Below, in pieces: positions 16,314 through 25,111 of a stretch of DNA of 40,663 nt (the first letter of the stretch is position 1; each line of letters opens with the position of its first letter). The notes under the pieces are model-generated. The model saw only the letters and a list, made by a program, of their open reading frames with translations. It ran no database searches and was not told where the DNA came from. Origin of the DNA: Paludibacteraceae bacterium (lineage in GTDB: Bacteria; Bacteroidota; Bacteroidia; Bacteroidales; Paludibacteraceae); contig CAJOMJ010000024.1 of the NCBI GenBank assembly GCA_905235505.1, positions 1 through 40,663 on the forward strand, read 5' to 3'. Both the position numbers and the translations under genes were made by a program.

Positions 16314-16649
16314 ATGGATTACAAAAACAGTAAAGCACCTCACAACACTGTCACCCGTGACATGAATGAGTTAGACAAAAAAGTAGGCAACGTGTACGAA
16401 ACAGTTGCCATCATCTCCAAGAGAGCCAACCAGATATCCCAAGAGTTGAAGAAAGAACTCGATGCACGTCTCCAGGATTTCAATGTACCTCAGGAGAATA
16501 TCGATGAAGTCTTCGAGAACAAAGAGCAGATAGAAATCTCACGCCAGTACGAACTGCTGCCCAAACCCACATTGCTCGCTACTGAAGAGTTCATCAATGA
16601 CGAACTCATCATCCGTAACACCTCGAAAGATAAAGCCTTGGAGGAGTAA
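16314..16649 (+). CDS. rpoZ: RNA polymerase omega subunit, Bacteroidetes type
   Basis: The 111-residue protein begins MDYKNSKAPHNTVTRDM and contains ETVAIISKRANQISQELK (about 30-47), which corresponds to the conserved omega/Rpb6 helix that latches the beta' C-terminus, followed by EEVFENKEQIEISRQYE-like sequence and LPKPTLLATEEF. Bacteroidetes omega is longer and more diverged than the E. coli protein, and this matches the lineage form. It sits between bamD and coaBC, and its TAA overlaps the coaBC ATG by one base (TAATG), so the two are translationally coupled. It is cytosolic. Confidence 0.88.
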   Translation: MDYKNSKAPHNTVTRDMNELDKKVGNVYETVAIISKRANQISQELKKELDARLQDFNVPQENIDEVFENKEQIEISRQYELLPKPTLLATEEFINDELIIRNTSKDKALEE

Positions 16650-17830
16650 TGCTCAAGGGCAAACACATATTGGTAGGTATAAGTGGCGGTATTGCCGCAT
16701 ACAAGATTCCCGAACTTATTCGTCTTCTAAAGAAAGAAGAAGCGGAAGTGTGTGTGTGCACTACCCGGAATGCACTGCAGTTTGTCACCCCGCTTACTCT
16801 CGAAACTCTGAGTAATAATCAGGTCTATTCCGATGTATTTGCCCCACACAATAATCATCAGACAGAACATATCTCCCTACCCGACTGGGCAGACCTGATG
16901 ATAATAGCACCATGCACTGCCAACGTAATCGGCAAGATGGCGGCAGGCATAGCTGACGATGCCCTCACCACCACTTTCCTCGCTATGACAAAACCAGTGT
17001 TGGTGGCTCCCGCTATGAACGACAAGATGCTTGCACACCCTGCTGTACAACGCAATCTGCAGACTATCGCCGGTTATCACAACGTCACTGTGCTTGACTG
17101 CGACAGCGGGTTCCTCGCTTGTGGCACAACAGGCAAAGGGCGTATGCAGGAACCTGAAGACATACTCCTCGCTGCGGACATCCTGCTTGAGGAGAAAACT
17201 CTCTCCGGCAAGCGTGTACTTATTACCGCAGGACCTACTCAAGAGAAGATTGACCCTGTTAGATACATATCTAACTACTCCTCAGGCAAGATGGGTTATG
17301 CCCTCGCTTATGCCTGTCTCAAACGTGGAGCAGATGTTACTCTCGTCAGCGGACCAAGCAACGAACATTTTATCGGCAAAACTGTCAATGTAACCTCTGC
17401 CGAAGATATGCGCCGGGCATGCCTCGAACTATTCCCCGAAACCGACATAGCAATTCTTTGTGCCGCTGTTGCCGACTTCAAACCTGATTATATCTCAGAA
17501 CAGAAGATAAAACGACACTCGGAAGACTTAACCCTCACCCTTAAACCGACTCACGATATCGCAGCCGAGTTAGGGCAGATAAAGACTGAAAGACAATTGC
17601 TCGTAGGCTTCGCTCTTGAAACAAACAACGAGGAAGAAAATGCCGTCAATAAGATGAAGAAGAAGAATCTTGACTTTATTGTTCTCAACTCCACTCAGGA
17701 CAAAGGCGCAGGCTTCGGTTGTGACACCAACAAAGTAACTGTCTTCTCGCAGTTGGGAAGCAAACATACCTTACCTCTCGCTTCCAAACATGAGATTGCA
17801 GACTCGATAGTTGACATTATCTCACACTGA
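16649..17830 (+). CDS. coaBC: Phosphopantothenoylcysteine decarboxylase / phosphopantothenate--cysteine ligase
   Basis: This bifunctional Dfp protein catalyses two successive steps of coenzyme A synthesis. It is 393 residues. The N-terminal flavoprotein CoaC domain has GISGGIAAYK (8-17), the catalytic His in EHISLPDWAD, NVIGKMAAGIADD, PAMNDKM and the active-site cysteine in GFLACGTTGKGRM (about 153-165). The CoaB domain begins about residue 188 with VLITAGPTQEKIDPVRYISNYSSGKMG, then AAVADF and KIKR (about 280-290). All key motifs are present. It is the last gene of its run, followed by a strong terminator hairpin. Confidence 0.96.
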   Translation: MLKGKHILVGISGGIAAYKIPELIRLLKKEEAEVCVCTTRNALQFVTPLTLETLSNNQVYSDVFAPHNNHQTEHISLPDWADLMIIAPCTANVIGKMAAGIADDALTTTFLAMTKPVLVAPAMNDKMLAHPAVQRNLQTIAGYHNVTVLDCDSGFLACGTTGKGRMQEPEDILLAADILLEEKTLSGKRVLITAGPTQEKIDPVRYISNYSSGKMGYALAYACLKRGADVTLVSGPSNEHFIGKTVNVTSAEDMRRACLELFPETDIAILCAAVADFKPDYISEQKIKRHSEDLTLTLKPTHDIAAELGQIKTERQLLVGFALETNNEEENAVNKMKKKNLDFIVLNSTQDKGAGFGCDTNKVTVFSQLGSKHTLPLASKHEIADSIVDIISH

Positions 17831-17852
17831 CCAACTATAGCAACAACTATAA

Positions 17853-17890
17853 AACAGGAAAAACACGGAGATTTCCGTGTTTTTCCTGTT
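17853..17890. terminator. Bidirectional terminator
   Basis: A perfect 17-bp stem (17853-17869/17874-17890) with a 4-nt loop has an A-rich left and T-rich right side. It separates convergent coaBC and the DUF3276 gene and can serve both. Confidence 0.9.
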
Positions 17891-17908
17891 ATTCATACCA
17901 CTCTGTTT

Positions 17909-18334
17909 CTACTTCACAAAGCGAGAGAACAGACCATGACGTTTGGGCTCATCATCAGTAGAATCCAAACTCTCATCATCATTCTCTTCATTCTCGGCAT
18001 CCTCTGCCTTAGGCTCGCCGGCTGAAGCTTCAGGAGTCCACTCCTGACGGTCTTCTATAGTACCGAACTTCTGTTCAACAAAACCTATTACATCTCCCAA
18101 TGCTTCGGTGAAATGCTTGAAATCTTCTTTATAGAGAAATACTTTATGTTTCTCAAATGTAGGATATTCTTCCTCTCCCGACTTCTTCTTGCTCTCTGTT
18201 ATGCAAAGATACAAGTCCTCGTTGCGAGCCTTCTTTACATCAAGATAATAAATTCTCTTACCTGCTTTTACAGAACGTGAATACACAATCTCAGGTTCAC
18301 GTCTGTCTTCATTTCTGCGATTTTCCATCTCCAT
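17909..18334 (-). CDS. DUF3276 / PUR-alpha-like nucleic-acid-binding protein
   Basis: The 141-residue protein has a PUR-type domain at about 14-95: IVYSRSVKAGKRIYYLDVKKARNEDLYLCITESKKK followed by the strand/helix KHKVFLYKEDFKHFTEALGDVIGFV. Bacterial relatives (DUF3276, Borrelia Bpur) bind single-stranded DNA or RNA. The tail (95-133) is very acidic and disordered, ending in a basic KRHGLFSRFVK. The promoter is a near-ideal TTTG-N20-TAATTTTG on the minus strand; the roughly 60-nt leader contains the palindrome GTTTCGAAAC (18375-18384), a candidate operator. MEMENRR offers two starts. It is cytosolic; its precise role is unknown. Confidence 0.85.
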   Translation of the reverse strand: MEMENRRNEDRREPEIVYSRSVKAGKRIYYLDVKKARNEDLYLCITESKKKSGEEEYPTFEKHKVFLYKEDFKHFTEALGDVIGFVEQKFGTIEDRQEWTPEASAGEPKAEDAENEENDDESLDSTDDEPKRHGLFSRFVK

Positions 18335-18395
18335 CGTGTTTTATGTGAATAATAAAAAGTTGTTATGTTTCCTCGTTTCGAAACATTATCAAGCG

Positions 18396-18427
18396 CAAAA
18401 TTAGTGCAATATTTTGATATACGCAAA
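18396..18427 (-). promoter_or_regulatory. DUF3276 promoter
   Basis: Minus-strand TTTG (18424-18427) and TAATTTTG (18396-18403) are spaced 20 nt apart, one of the best consensus promoters in the window. Confidence 0.85.
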
Positions 18428-18489
18428 TTTATTTTACTTTTCTCTATTCCTTTTTTTCTGTTGATATTGCATATTTGAAGGATTTATAT

Positions 18490-18497
18490 TACTTTTG
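18490..18497 (+). promoter_or_regulatory. nusB promoter -7 element
   Basis: TACTTTTG is followed by CAGC and a leader of about 40 nt to the nusB ATG at 18542. Confidence 0.7.
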
Positions 18498-18541
18498 CAG
18501 CATAATTCATTACTAAATATGCGCAGTGGCGCAAATGCTAT

Positions 18542-19498
18542 ATGATTAACCGCACTCTTGTCCGTACTAAAGTCATTCTCACTCTTTTCGCATATTTCCA
18601 GGATGCAGAAAAGACCAAGCACTCTGCAGAAAAAGAACTCTTACATTCGTTTTCTGACACCTACAATCTCTATTTCTTACTCCTTGAACTTATCAACCAA
18701 CTGACTGCTTCCGCACAACTGAAGATTGATGAGGGAAAAGAAAAGGCTCAGGCCCTGCATATTGATTACAACCCCAATCCGCGTTTCGTTAACAACAGGT
18801 TTGCAGAGCAAGTGTTCGAAAACCGCCAATTAAGGCATTACACCGAGGAGCAGAAACTCTCATGGAATACAGTGCCTGACTCCATCGATCTCATTCTCAA
18901 ACAAATATTTGACTCCGACATATACAAAGAGTATATGAACCAGCAAGAATCCTCGTATGATGCTGACAAAACATTGTGGAGAAAAATATTCACTTTCATT
19001 CTCCCTGATAATCCGAATCTTGAGAATGCTCTTGATGAGTTGGAGGTAGTACTTGACGGCAGTTGTTGGACATCCGACATGAATGTGGTAATGTCATACG
19101 TGGTTAAGACTATCAAACGGTTCAAAGAGGACAATGGCGCCGACCAGCAGCTTCTTGAGATGTTTGACCATGAAGAAGAACTTGATTTTGCCAAACAACT
19201 TCTCCGCCAGACAATAGACCATAGCGACGAATATGAAAAACTCATCGGACAAAAACTGAAGAACTGGGACGCTGACAGAATAGCATTCATGGATATGATT
19301 ATCATGAAAACTGCATTGGCGGAACTATTCTCTTTCCCCGATATTGCCGTGCAAATCACCATCAACGAGTATCTTGACATAGCAAGAGAATACTCCACTG
19401 AGAACAGTCCGCAGTTTATCAACGGTCTGCTTGACGAAATAATTAAAGAGCAAACCAAACAGGGCAATATGCTGAAAGGTCTCACTCTCAAAGACTGA
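18542..19498 (+). CDS. nusB: Transcription antitermination factor NusB (extended)
   Basis: NusB with S10 promotes rRNA antitermination and processing. At 318 residues it is about twice the E. coli protein, as is usual in Bacteroidetes. The N-terminus MINRTLVRTKVILTLFAYFQ is the NusB RNA-binding start, split from the C-terminal NusB core: KNWDADRIAFMDMIIMKTALAELFSFPDIAVQITINEYLDIAREYS and FINGLLDEII (about 237-300). The intervening 60-230 region is helical and lineage-specific. It heads the nusB-yajC-ybbR run that is conserved across the phylum. It is cytosolic. Confidence 0.92.
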   Translation: MINRTLVRTKVILTLFAYFQDAEKTKHSAEKELLHSFSDTYNLYFLLLELINQLTASAQLKIDEGKEKAQALHIDYNPNPRFVNNRFAEQVFENRQLRHYTEEQKLSWNTVPDSIDLILKQIFDSDIYKEYMNQQESSYDADKTLWRKIFTFILPDNPNLENALDELEVVLDGSCWTSDMNVVMSYVVKTIKRFKEDNGADQQLLEMFDHEEELDFAKQLLRQTIDHSDEYEKLIGQKLKNWDADRIAFMDMIIMKTALAELFSFPDIAVQITINEYLDIAREYSTENSPQFINGLLDEIIKEQTKQGNMLKGLTLKD

Positions 19499-19539
19499 TA
19501 ATAAACAACAAATACTGATAACTATAAAAACAAAAAACT

Positions 19540-19914
19540 ATGCTTAATTACATTCTTCTACAGGCAGCAGACACTGCCCCAAAGCCACAAGGCTCAAGTT
19601 GGTCATTCTTGATAATGATGATTCTTATCTTTCTGGTTTTCTACCTCTTCATGATTCGTCCCCAGACCAAACGTCAGAAAGAATTGCAGAAGCAGCGCGA
19701 TTCACTCAAGAAAGGCGACAAAGTGATAACCGCTGGCGGTATTTATGGCGAAATAAAAGATATCCTGGAGAATGCCTTCATCATCACCGTTTCCAAAGAT
19801 GTAACTATTAAAGTGGACAAATCCTCTGTTACACCTCTCGCAGAACCTGAACCGAAGAAGACAGACCCCAAAGCAGCTGACCCCAAGGAAACCGAACCCA
19901 AGGGTAAGAAATAA
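19540..19914 (+). CDS. yajC: Preprotein translocase subunit YajC
   Basis: YajC associates with SecDF at the Sec translocon. The 124-residue protein has one membrane span (about 21-40, WSFLIMMILIFLVFYLFMIRPQ) followed by the family motif RPQTKRQKELQKQRDSLKKGDKVITAGGIYG, a small beta-domain (to about 95), and a charged Pro/Lys/Glu tail with repeats of DPK and EPK. Placement after nusB and before ybbR matches other Bacteroidetes. Confidence 0.95.
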   Translation: MLNYILLQAADTAPKPQGSSWSFLIMMILIFLVFYLFMIRPQTKRQKELQKQRDSLKKGDKVITAGGIYGEIKDILENAFIITVSKDVTIKVDKSSVTPLAEPEPKKTDPKAADPKETEPKGKK

Positions 19915-19947
19915 GAGGTATCAATCGGAGAGTACTATACGGTTACG

Positions 19948-20922
19948 ATGAACAGGCTGAAAGCAATATTGTTGCGCAGTTGGATAAAGATAAAAGCGTT
20001 TGCAAAGAACAGAAGTTTCTTCACGTTTTGTCTTTTCCTTATCTTTGCCGCCATATTGTGGTATGGGCATGCATTGAATACAGTCAGAGAGCGCACAATG
20101 AGCATTAATATACAATATATCGGCATCTCTGATAACATCGCATTCTCTGAGCCACTGCCCGAAGTATTCCGTTTTACTGTAAGAGACCAGGGCAAGCGTC
20201 TGCAAAAATATCACGAGAGCGACTTCGCTCCGATAGAGATGGATCTGACGCAACAACTTACGGGCAAAGAGGGGCATCTGCATATTGCTGCCGACCAACT
20301 CAGAAGCAAAATAGCTGACCAACTGCAAGGCACTGCCAAGATACAGAATATCCGGCCTGATGTCATTGCGGCAGACTACTATACACAGGCAAGCAAACAG
20401 GTGGAAGTGGTAATAGAAGGCAACATTCAAACCGCCGCACAATACTATTTCACGCAACCGCCCGCTGCATACCCCGATAAAATCACTATCTACGGCAAGA
20501 AGCAGCAGCTTGATTCAATCAAAACCGTCAGAACCGAGGCCCTCAATATACAAGACATACGCGATAGCCTTAGTATTGAAGCACAACTCATACCTGTAGA
20601 AGGGTGCCGACTTTCCACTCAGACAATCACTGTAAAAGCACAGTCGCGGCAGTTCACCGAGAAGAAACTCACAATGGATATCCCCACCAAAGGAGTCCCC
20701 GCAGGCGAGCGGCTTAAACTCTTCCCCTCTACAGCTGAAGTAACCGTGCATATCCCCATTGAATATTTCAACGAGGTAAACCAAAGCGACATCACTATCT
20801 ACTGCAATTATCCTCTCAAACAGCAACGCACACTGCCTGTGGAACTTAAATACAAGTCAGAACATATTATCAAAGCACGCGTCATGCCGCAGGAAGTGGA
20901 ATATATAATTGAAAAGCAATGA
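19948..20922 (+). CDS. YbbR-like domain protein
   Basis: The 324-residue protein has a single N-terminal membrane span (about 25-43, FFTFCLFLIFAAILWYGHAL) and an extracytoplasmic part made of YbbR-type beta-domains, visible as repeated strands such as YPDKITIYGKKQQLDSIKTVRTEALNI and the KVTVKA-like TITVKAQSRQF segment. In Firmicutes the homologue CdaR regulates the c-di-AMP cyclase; in Bacteroidetes the role is not settled and no cyclase gene is adjacent here. Its stop overlaps the next start by 4 bp (ATGA). In many relatives the gene after ybbR is coaE; here it is an aminotransferase instead. Confidence 0.82.
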   Translation: MNRLKAILLRSWIKIKAFAKNRSFFTFCLFLIFAAILWYGHALNTVRERTMSINIQYIGISDNIAFSEPLPEVFRFTVRDQGKRLQKYHESDFAPIEMDLTQQLTGKEGHLHIAADQLRSKIADQLQGTAKIQNIRPDVIAADYYTQASKQVEVVIEGNIQTAAQYYFTQPPAAYPDKITIYGKKQQLDSIKTVRTEALNIQDIRDSLSIEAQLIPVEGCRLSTQTITVKAQSRQFTEKKLTMDIPTKGVPAGERLKLFPSTAEVTVHIPIEYFNEVNQSDITIYCNYPLKQQRTLPVELKYKSEHIIKARVMPQEVEYIIEKQ

Positions 20923-22046
20923 CAAAGATACAGATGGTTGACCTGCATACCCAGTATCAGCAGATAAAACCCGAAATAGATGAGGCCATACAAAAAGTGC
21001 TTGACACCACCACTTTCGTTAAGGGGCCGCAAGTCACGGAATTTTCCGGGGCTCTCGCTGCATGGCTACCCGTGAAGCATGTCATTACTACCGGAAACGG
21101 CACCGATGCTCTGCAAATTGCCCTCATGGCTCTTGGACTCAAAAAAGGCGACGAGGTCATCACTCCCGACTTCACTTTTATCGCCACAGCAGAGGTGGTG
21201 GCATTGCTCGGTCTTACGCCTGTGGTTGTGGATGTGGACAAAGACACAATGAATATGAATGTGGAGGCTGTCAAACGTGCTATCACTGACAAGACCAAAG
21301 CAATTGTACCTGTTCATCTCTTCGGCCAGTGTGCAGATATGGAGCCCCTACTTAAGATTGCCGAAGAACACAATCTTTATATTGTAGAAGACGCTTGTCA
21401 GGCTATCGGTGCAGAATATATATTCTCAGATGGCACACGCAAGAAAGCTGGCACTATTGGTCACATCGGTTGCACCTCTTTCTTCCCTTCAAAGAACCTC
21501 GGTTGCTATGGTGACGGTGGTGCTATCTTCACCGACGACGATGAGCTCGCCAATCGTATGCAGGCTATTGCCAATCACGGTATGACGGTGCGCTACCACC
21601 ACGACATAGTGGGAGTCAACTCACGCTTGGATAGCATTCAGGCTGCAGTGCTTAATGTCAAACTCAGGCATCTTGACGAATATACTGAACTCAGACAACA
21701 GGCTGCAGAGCAATACGACAAAGCCCTCAATGGCAATCAGCATCTCATCATTCCCGCAAGAGCACCCTACTCCACTCATGTATTCCACCAATACACGCTC
21801 CAACTGGTTGATACCGACAGAGATGCGCTCCGGCAACATCTCAGCGAGGCAGGAATACCTGCTATGGTGTATTACCCTGTGCCGCTACACCGGCAAAAAG
21901 CATATCATGATGCAAGGTACTCAGACACTGACTTCCCAGTCAGCAACTACCTGAGCAACTGTGTATTGTCTCTACCTATGCACACCTGCCTCAGCAACGA
22001 GCAAATCAACTACATTACCGACAACGTCATTGCCAATATAGAGTAA
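20919..22046 (+). CDS. DegT/DnrJ/EryC1/StrS family aminotransferase
   Basis: This PLP-dependent sugar aminotransferase (375 residues) converts a keto-sugar nucleotide to an amino sugar using an amino acid donor. Visible are GNGTDALQIALMALGLKKGDEV (59-80), the PLP-stacking region, VEDACQAIGA with the cofactor Asp158, and SFFPSKNLGCYGDGGAI with Lys192 as the Schiff-base lysine. The FFPSKNLG form and VDLHTQYQQIKPEI opening resemble WbpE-like enzymes of surface polysaccharide synthesis; substrate specificity cannot be assigned. No other glycan genes are nearby. The ATG overlaps the ybbR stop by 4 bp, so it is co-translated with that gene. Confidence 0.92.
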   Translation: MTKIQMVDLHTQYQQIKPEIDEAIQKVLDTTTFVKGPQVTEFSGALAAWLPVKHVITTGNGTDALQIALMALGLKKGDEVITPDFTFIATAEVVALLGLTPVVVDVDKDTMNMNVEAVKRAITDKTKAIVPVHLFGQCADMEPLLKIAEEHNLYIVEDACQAIGAEYIFSDGTRKKAGTIGHIGCTSFFPSKNLGCYGDGGAIFTDDDELANRMQAIANHGMTVRYHHDIVGVNSRLDSIQAAVLNVKLRHLDEYTELRQQAAEQYDKALNGNQHLIIPARAPYSTHVFHQYTLQLVDTDRDALRQHLSEAGIPAMVYYPVPLHRQKAYHDARYSDTDFPVSNYLSNCVLSLPMHTCLSNEQINYITDNVIANIE

Positions 22047-22086
22047 CCGGCTCAACATACCAATATATAAATACTATTGCTCTTTA

Positions 22087-23556
22087 ATGGAGAAAAACTC
22101 ACTTACACAGGAAACCACCCTCAAGCAGAAAACCACTCTTACCCCTCTGCAGATACAGGAAATACGCATTCTCGAATATCCCACACTCGAGTTGGAGCAA
22201 CGTATCGAACGGGAGATAGAGGAGAACCCTGCACTTGAAGCTGGTGCCGAGGAGAAAGAGACTTCCGAAGAAGATGATATTGATCAGGCTGAAGAAGATG
22301 CTTTGCAGAATGAAGACTTCGACCTCAATGACTACATCTCCGACGACGACTATGAGGAAGTCCCCGACTACCGCACACGCACAAACAATGTCTCCCCTGA
22401 CGACAAACAGGAAGACATTCCGTTTTCCGTAGGTGAGAGTTTTCAAGAGCAACTGCTCTCGCAACTCGGATTACTATCACTCACTCCGTTGCAACAGAAA
22501 GTAGCGCAGTATATCATTGGCAACATCGACCAAGACGGATACCTGCGGCGCGAAACCGAGCAGCTTGCCGACGACCTCGCTTTCAAAGCTAATATCAACA
22601 TCTCCGATAAAGAGGTGGAAGATATTATCCGACTTATACAAACCACCTTCGAACCCGCAGGAGTAGCAGCCCGCGACCTGCGTGAGAGTCTCATTCTGCA
22701 ACTGCAGCGGAAACAGCCTGCACCTGCCATCACTCTTGCACAAAACATACTCGATAAGAAATACAAAGAGTTCACCTCACACCACTATCAGAAGATAATA
22801 GAGCGCTTCAATGTCTCAGAGGAAGAACTGCGTGACGCCATAAAAGAAATTCAGAAACTGAATCCCAAACCCGGCAACACTTATTCACAAGACATATATA
22901 ACGTTACCGCAGTAGTACCTGACTTCATCATCGATGTTGAAGAAGGCAATATAAACGTCAGTCTCAACAACGGTATGGTGCCCGACCTACGCGTCAATCG
23001 TGAATTCAGTCAGATACTCCAACAATATCAGGCACAAGAATCACACTCCAAACAAGAGAAAGACACTATCGCCTTTATCAAAGATCGGATTGACTCTGCA
23101 CGTTGGTTCATCGATGCCATACAACAACGTAATACCACACTTCTGCGCACCATGCGATGCATCGTTGCCATTCAGCGTGACTATTTCCTCGAGGGCGACG
23201 AGACACTGCTCAAACCGATGATACTTAAGGATGTAGCCGACCGCACCGGATACGACGTAAGCACTATCTCGCGCGTCAGCAACTCCAAATACGCACAAAC
23301 ACCATACGGCATCTTCCCTCTAAGATACTTCTTCTCTGAGAGTATGGCAAACTCGGAAGGCGAGGAGGTGGCAACAAGAACCATTAAGAACGCTCTATTA
23401 GAGATTATAAACAACGAAGACCCCCTTGCACCTGCAGGTGACGACGAGTTGGTAACACTACTCACTCAGCGCGGATTTCCTATCGCAAGGCGCACCGTAG
23501 CCAAATACAGAAAACAACTCGGAATCCCTGTCGCAAGACTGAGAAAGAGCATTTAA
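22087..23556 (+). CDS. rpoN: RNA polymerase sigma-54 factor
   Basis: Sigma-54 directs transcription at -24/-12 promoters and needs an enhancer-binding ATPase. The 489-residue protein shows region I (LKQKTTLTPLQIQEIRILEYPTLELEQRIEREIEENPALE, split here as residues 13-50), an acidic region II (about 55-115), the core-binding domain, a DNA-binding HTH (DVADRTGYDVSTISRV, about 378-393) and the RpoN box ARRTVAKYRKQL (467-478). It starts 41 nt after the aminotransferase gene. No sigma-54 activator and no obvious GG-N10-GC promoter were noticed in the window. A 99-bp repeat array begins 12 nt past the stop. Confidence 0.96.
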   Translation: MEKNSLTQETTLKQKTTLTPLQIQEIRILEYPTLELEQRIEREIEENPALEAGAEEKETSEEDDIDQAEEDALQNEDFDLNDYISDDDYEEVPDYRTRTNNVSPDDKQEDIPFSVGESFQEQLLSQLGLLSLTPLQQKVAQYIIGNIDQDGYLRRETEQLADDLAFKANINISDKEVEDIIRLIQTTFEPAGVAARDLRESLILQLQRKQPAPAITLAQNILDKKYKEFTSHHYQKIIERFNVSEEELRDAIKEIQKLNPKPGNTYSQDIYNVTAVVPDFIIDVEEGNINVSLNNGMVPDLRVNREFSQILQQYQAQESHSKQEKDTIAFIKDRIDSARWFIDAIQQRNTTLLRTMRCIVAIQRDYFLEGDETLLKPMILKDVADRTGYDVSTISRVSNSKYAQTPYGIFPLRYFFSESMANSEGEEVATRTIKNALLEIINNEDPLAPAGDDELVTLLTQRGFPIARRTVAKYRKQLGIPVARLRKSI

Positions 23557-23567
23557 GCGTAAAATAC

Positions 23568-23892
23568 GTAGAGACCCGCCACAGTCAAGTCTCAATGAGA
23601 AGTTCGAAATATATACCACTTGTAGAGACATTTGACTAAATGTCTCTCATAAATTAGAGAAGTTGCGTAGAGACCAGCCACCGTCAAGTCTCAATGAGAA
23701 GTTCGAAATATATGCCACCTGTAGAGACATTTGACTAAATGTCTCTCATAAATTCAAGAAGTTGCGTAGAGACCCGCCACCGTCAAGTCTCAATGAGAAG
23801 TTCGAAATATATACCACCTGTAGAGACATTTGACTAAATGTCTATCATAAATTCAAGAAGTTGCGTAGAGACCCGCCACCATCAAGTCTCAA
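23568..23892. repeat. 99-bp tandem repeat array (3 full units plus partial)
   Basis: Units begin at 23568, 23667, 23766 and 23865, exactly 99 bp apart; the fourth is cut after about 28 bp. Each unit holds GTAGAGACCCGCC...GTCTC and a second hairpin, AGAGACATTT GACT AAATGTCTCT (10-bp stem). Units differ at a few positions; in unit 3 one base change weakens the second hairpin. All frames tested carry stops, so the array is non-coding. It fills the 355-nt gap between rpoN and the PAP2-like gene. Confidence 0.95.
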
Positions 23893-23911
23893 ATCGTTTC
23901 ACTTATAGAAG

Positions 23912-24535
23912 ATGAGTAAGTTCCTCAAATATGCTGCCCGGACACTCAGTATCCTGTGTCATCCGCTACTAATACCGACATACGCTATAAGTATGTTGAT
24001 GGCCGCATATACAATGCGGGGTACTTCTCTGCCAACGTCTCTTAGTATTGCCCTAATCTCTATTACGTTCTTTCTCACCTGCTTTATCCCTCTCTCTATC
24101 TATCTCTTGCTTATCAAGCACGGGAAAGTGAAGAATCTGTATATGGAAGACAGAAGTGAGCGGACAACGCCATATATATACAGTATTCTTTCTGTTGCGA
24201 TATGGGGAGGATATATGTCGCATATATTTCAATTCCCTGCCTTTATCAATATATCTGTTATTGGAGCGGTAGTTGCATTAGTACTTATGCTCATTGTCAA
24301 TCTGCGCTGGAAGATATCCGCCCATCTGACTGCTATGGGGGCACTAATCGGAACTGTCGCATCGTGGCAGTATCACACAGGCATATATTCACTTTGGCTG
24401 ATTCCCACCCTGCTTGTTCTGGCACTTCTATTATCTTACGCCAGAATCTATCTCAACCAACACACAGGAGCACAGACTGTTGCCGGACTCCTATTAGGTC
24501 TTACCCTCACCTTTCTCCCTGCACTATTTGTCTAA
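23912..24535 (+). CDS. PAP2-superfamily-like integral membrane protein
   Basis: This 207-residue polytopic membrane protein has about six hydrophobic helices. Late segments resemble the PAP2 phosphatase core: KISAHLTAMGALIG aligns with the SGH motif (here SAH) and YARIYLNQHTGAQTVAGLLLG with the R-x5-H-x3-D motif, although the final Asp position is Gln. The first PAP2 motif (KxxxxxxRP) may correspond to KNLYMEDRSERTTPY, where RTTP keeps an R/P-like end. If related, it is a degenerate or divergent lipid-phosphate phosphatase of the inner membrane. It starts right after the tandem repeats without a recognisable promoter. Confidence 0.65.
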   Translation: MSKFLKYAARTLSILCHPLLIPTYAISMLMAAYTMRGTSLPTSLSIALISITFFLTCFIPLSIYLLLIKHGKVKNLYMEDRSERTTPYIYSILSVAIWGGYMSHIFQFPAFINISVIGAVVALVLMLIVNLRWKISAHLTAMGALIGTVASWQYHTGIYSLWLIPTLLVLALLLSYARIYLNQHTGAQTVAGLLLGLTLTFLPALFV

Positions 24536-24559
24536 GCAATATTCTCGTAGAAACATAGC

Positions 24560-24585
24560 GTAGAGACACGACACCGTCACGTCTC
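24560..24585. repeat. Dispersed GAGAC...GTCTC palindrome
   Basis: GTAGAGACACG...CACGTCTC is a single member of the same family as the 99-bp array, 25 nt after the PAP2-like stop. Confidence 0.7.
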
Positions 24586-24744
24586 AAGTAAAAAGTAAAA
24601 ATGAAAAAAGCACTAAATAAAAGTAATGAGAAATTTGGAAGTCTTACCTACTGAATAATGGTTTATACTCTTATTCAAAAACGTATATCATTGTATACTT
24701 TCAAAAACATCGTACAACGCTTTTTTACTTTTTACTTTTTCATT
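24586..24744. repeat. 26-bp inverted repeat pair enclosing 107 bp
   Basis: Arms 24586-24611 and 24719-24744 match at 22 of 26 positions when one is inverted; both consist of GTAAAAA units. The enclosed AT-rich 107 bp has no gene. The layout is MITE-like, but low complexity makes it uncertain. Nothing else is seen in 24745-24817. Confidence 0.5.
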
Positions 24745-24817
24745 ATTAATTGAAACTCCCGTCTCCTGCTGTCCACAATACGGAAAATCCCAATGTATAA
24801 TACGCAACAAATCTATA

Positions 24818-24849
24818 TTTGCACAATCAAAACATTTCTTGTATCTTTG
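24818..24849 (+). promoter_or_regulatory. Promoter of the toxin-antitoxin remnant
   Basis: TTTG (24818-24821) and TATCTTTG (24842-24849) are 20 nt apart; the ATG at 24863 follows 13 nt later, giving a very short leader. Confidence 0.8.
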
Positions 24850-24862
24850 CAGTCGTGAAGTA

Positions 24863-25111
24863 ATGAAAACATCTACAACTATGAGTTTCAATCAAATGGC
24901 GCAATTGGATATCCTGAATATAATAAAGGATATCAACACCGAAAGCGAGTATGCCGAGTTTCGGAATATGCTTGCACACTATCTGGCTGCAAAAGCACAA
25001 AGACAGATAGATGCTTTGTGGGATGATGGCACTGTTAATAACCGGACAATAGAGCAGTGGGGTAAAGAACGAATGAGAACTCCTTATCGTTATGCGATAC
25101 ATCGTTCTTGA
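24863..25111 (+). CDS. Antitoxin of a PIN-type toxin-antitoxin pair
   Basis: The 82-residue frame starts MKTSTTMSFNQMAQLDIL. It reads as a small helical protein with LWDDGTVNNRTIEQWGKERMRTPYR near the C-terminus, the pattern of the unnamed antitoxin that precedes PIN-domain toxins in Bacteroides. The short leader and strong promoter fit a TA operon. Its end overlaps the start of a broken PIN toxin gene by 20 bp, as in intact pairs. The antitoxin frame itself is undamaged. It may be an orphan, or could protect against related toxins elsewhere; that is inference. Only the C-terminal motif and the context support the call. Confidence 0.72.
   Translation: MKTSTTMSFNQMAQLDILNIIKDINTESEYAEFRNMLAHYLAAKAQRQIDALWDDGTVNNRTIEQWGKERMRTPYRYAIHRS

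Noticed and set aside
23568-23892. CRISPR array
   Set aside because: Units are contiguous 99-bp tandem repeats without unique spacers, and no cas genes are present.
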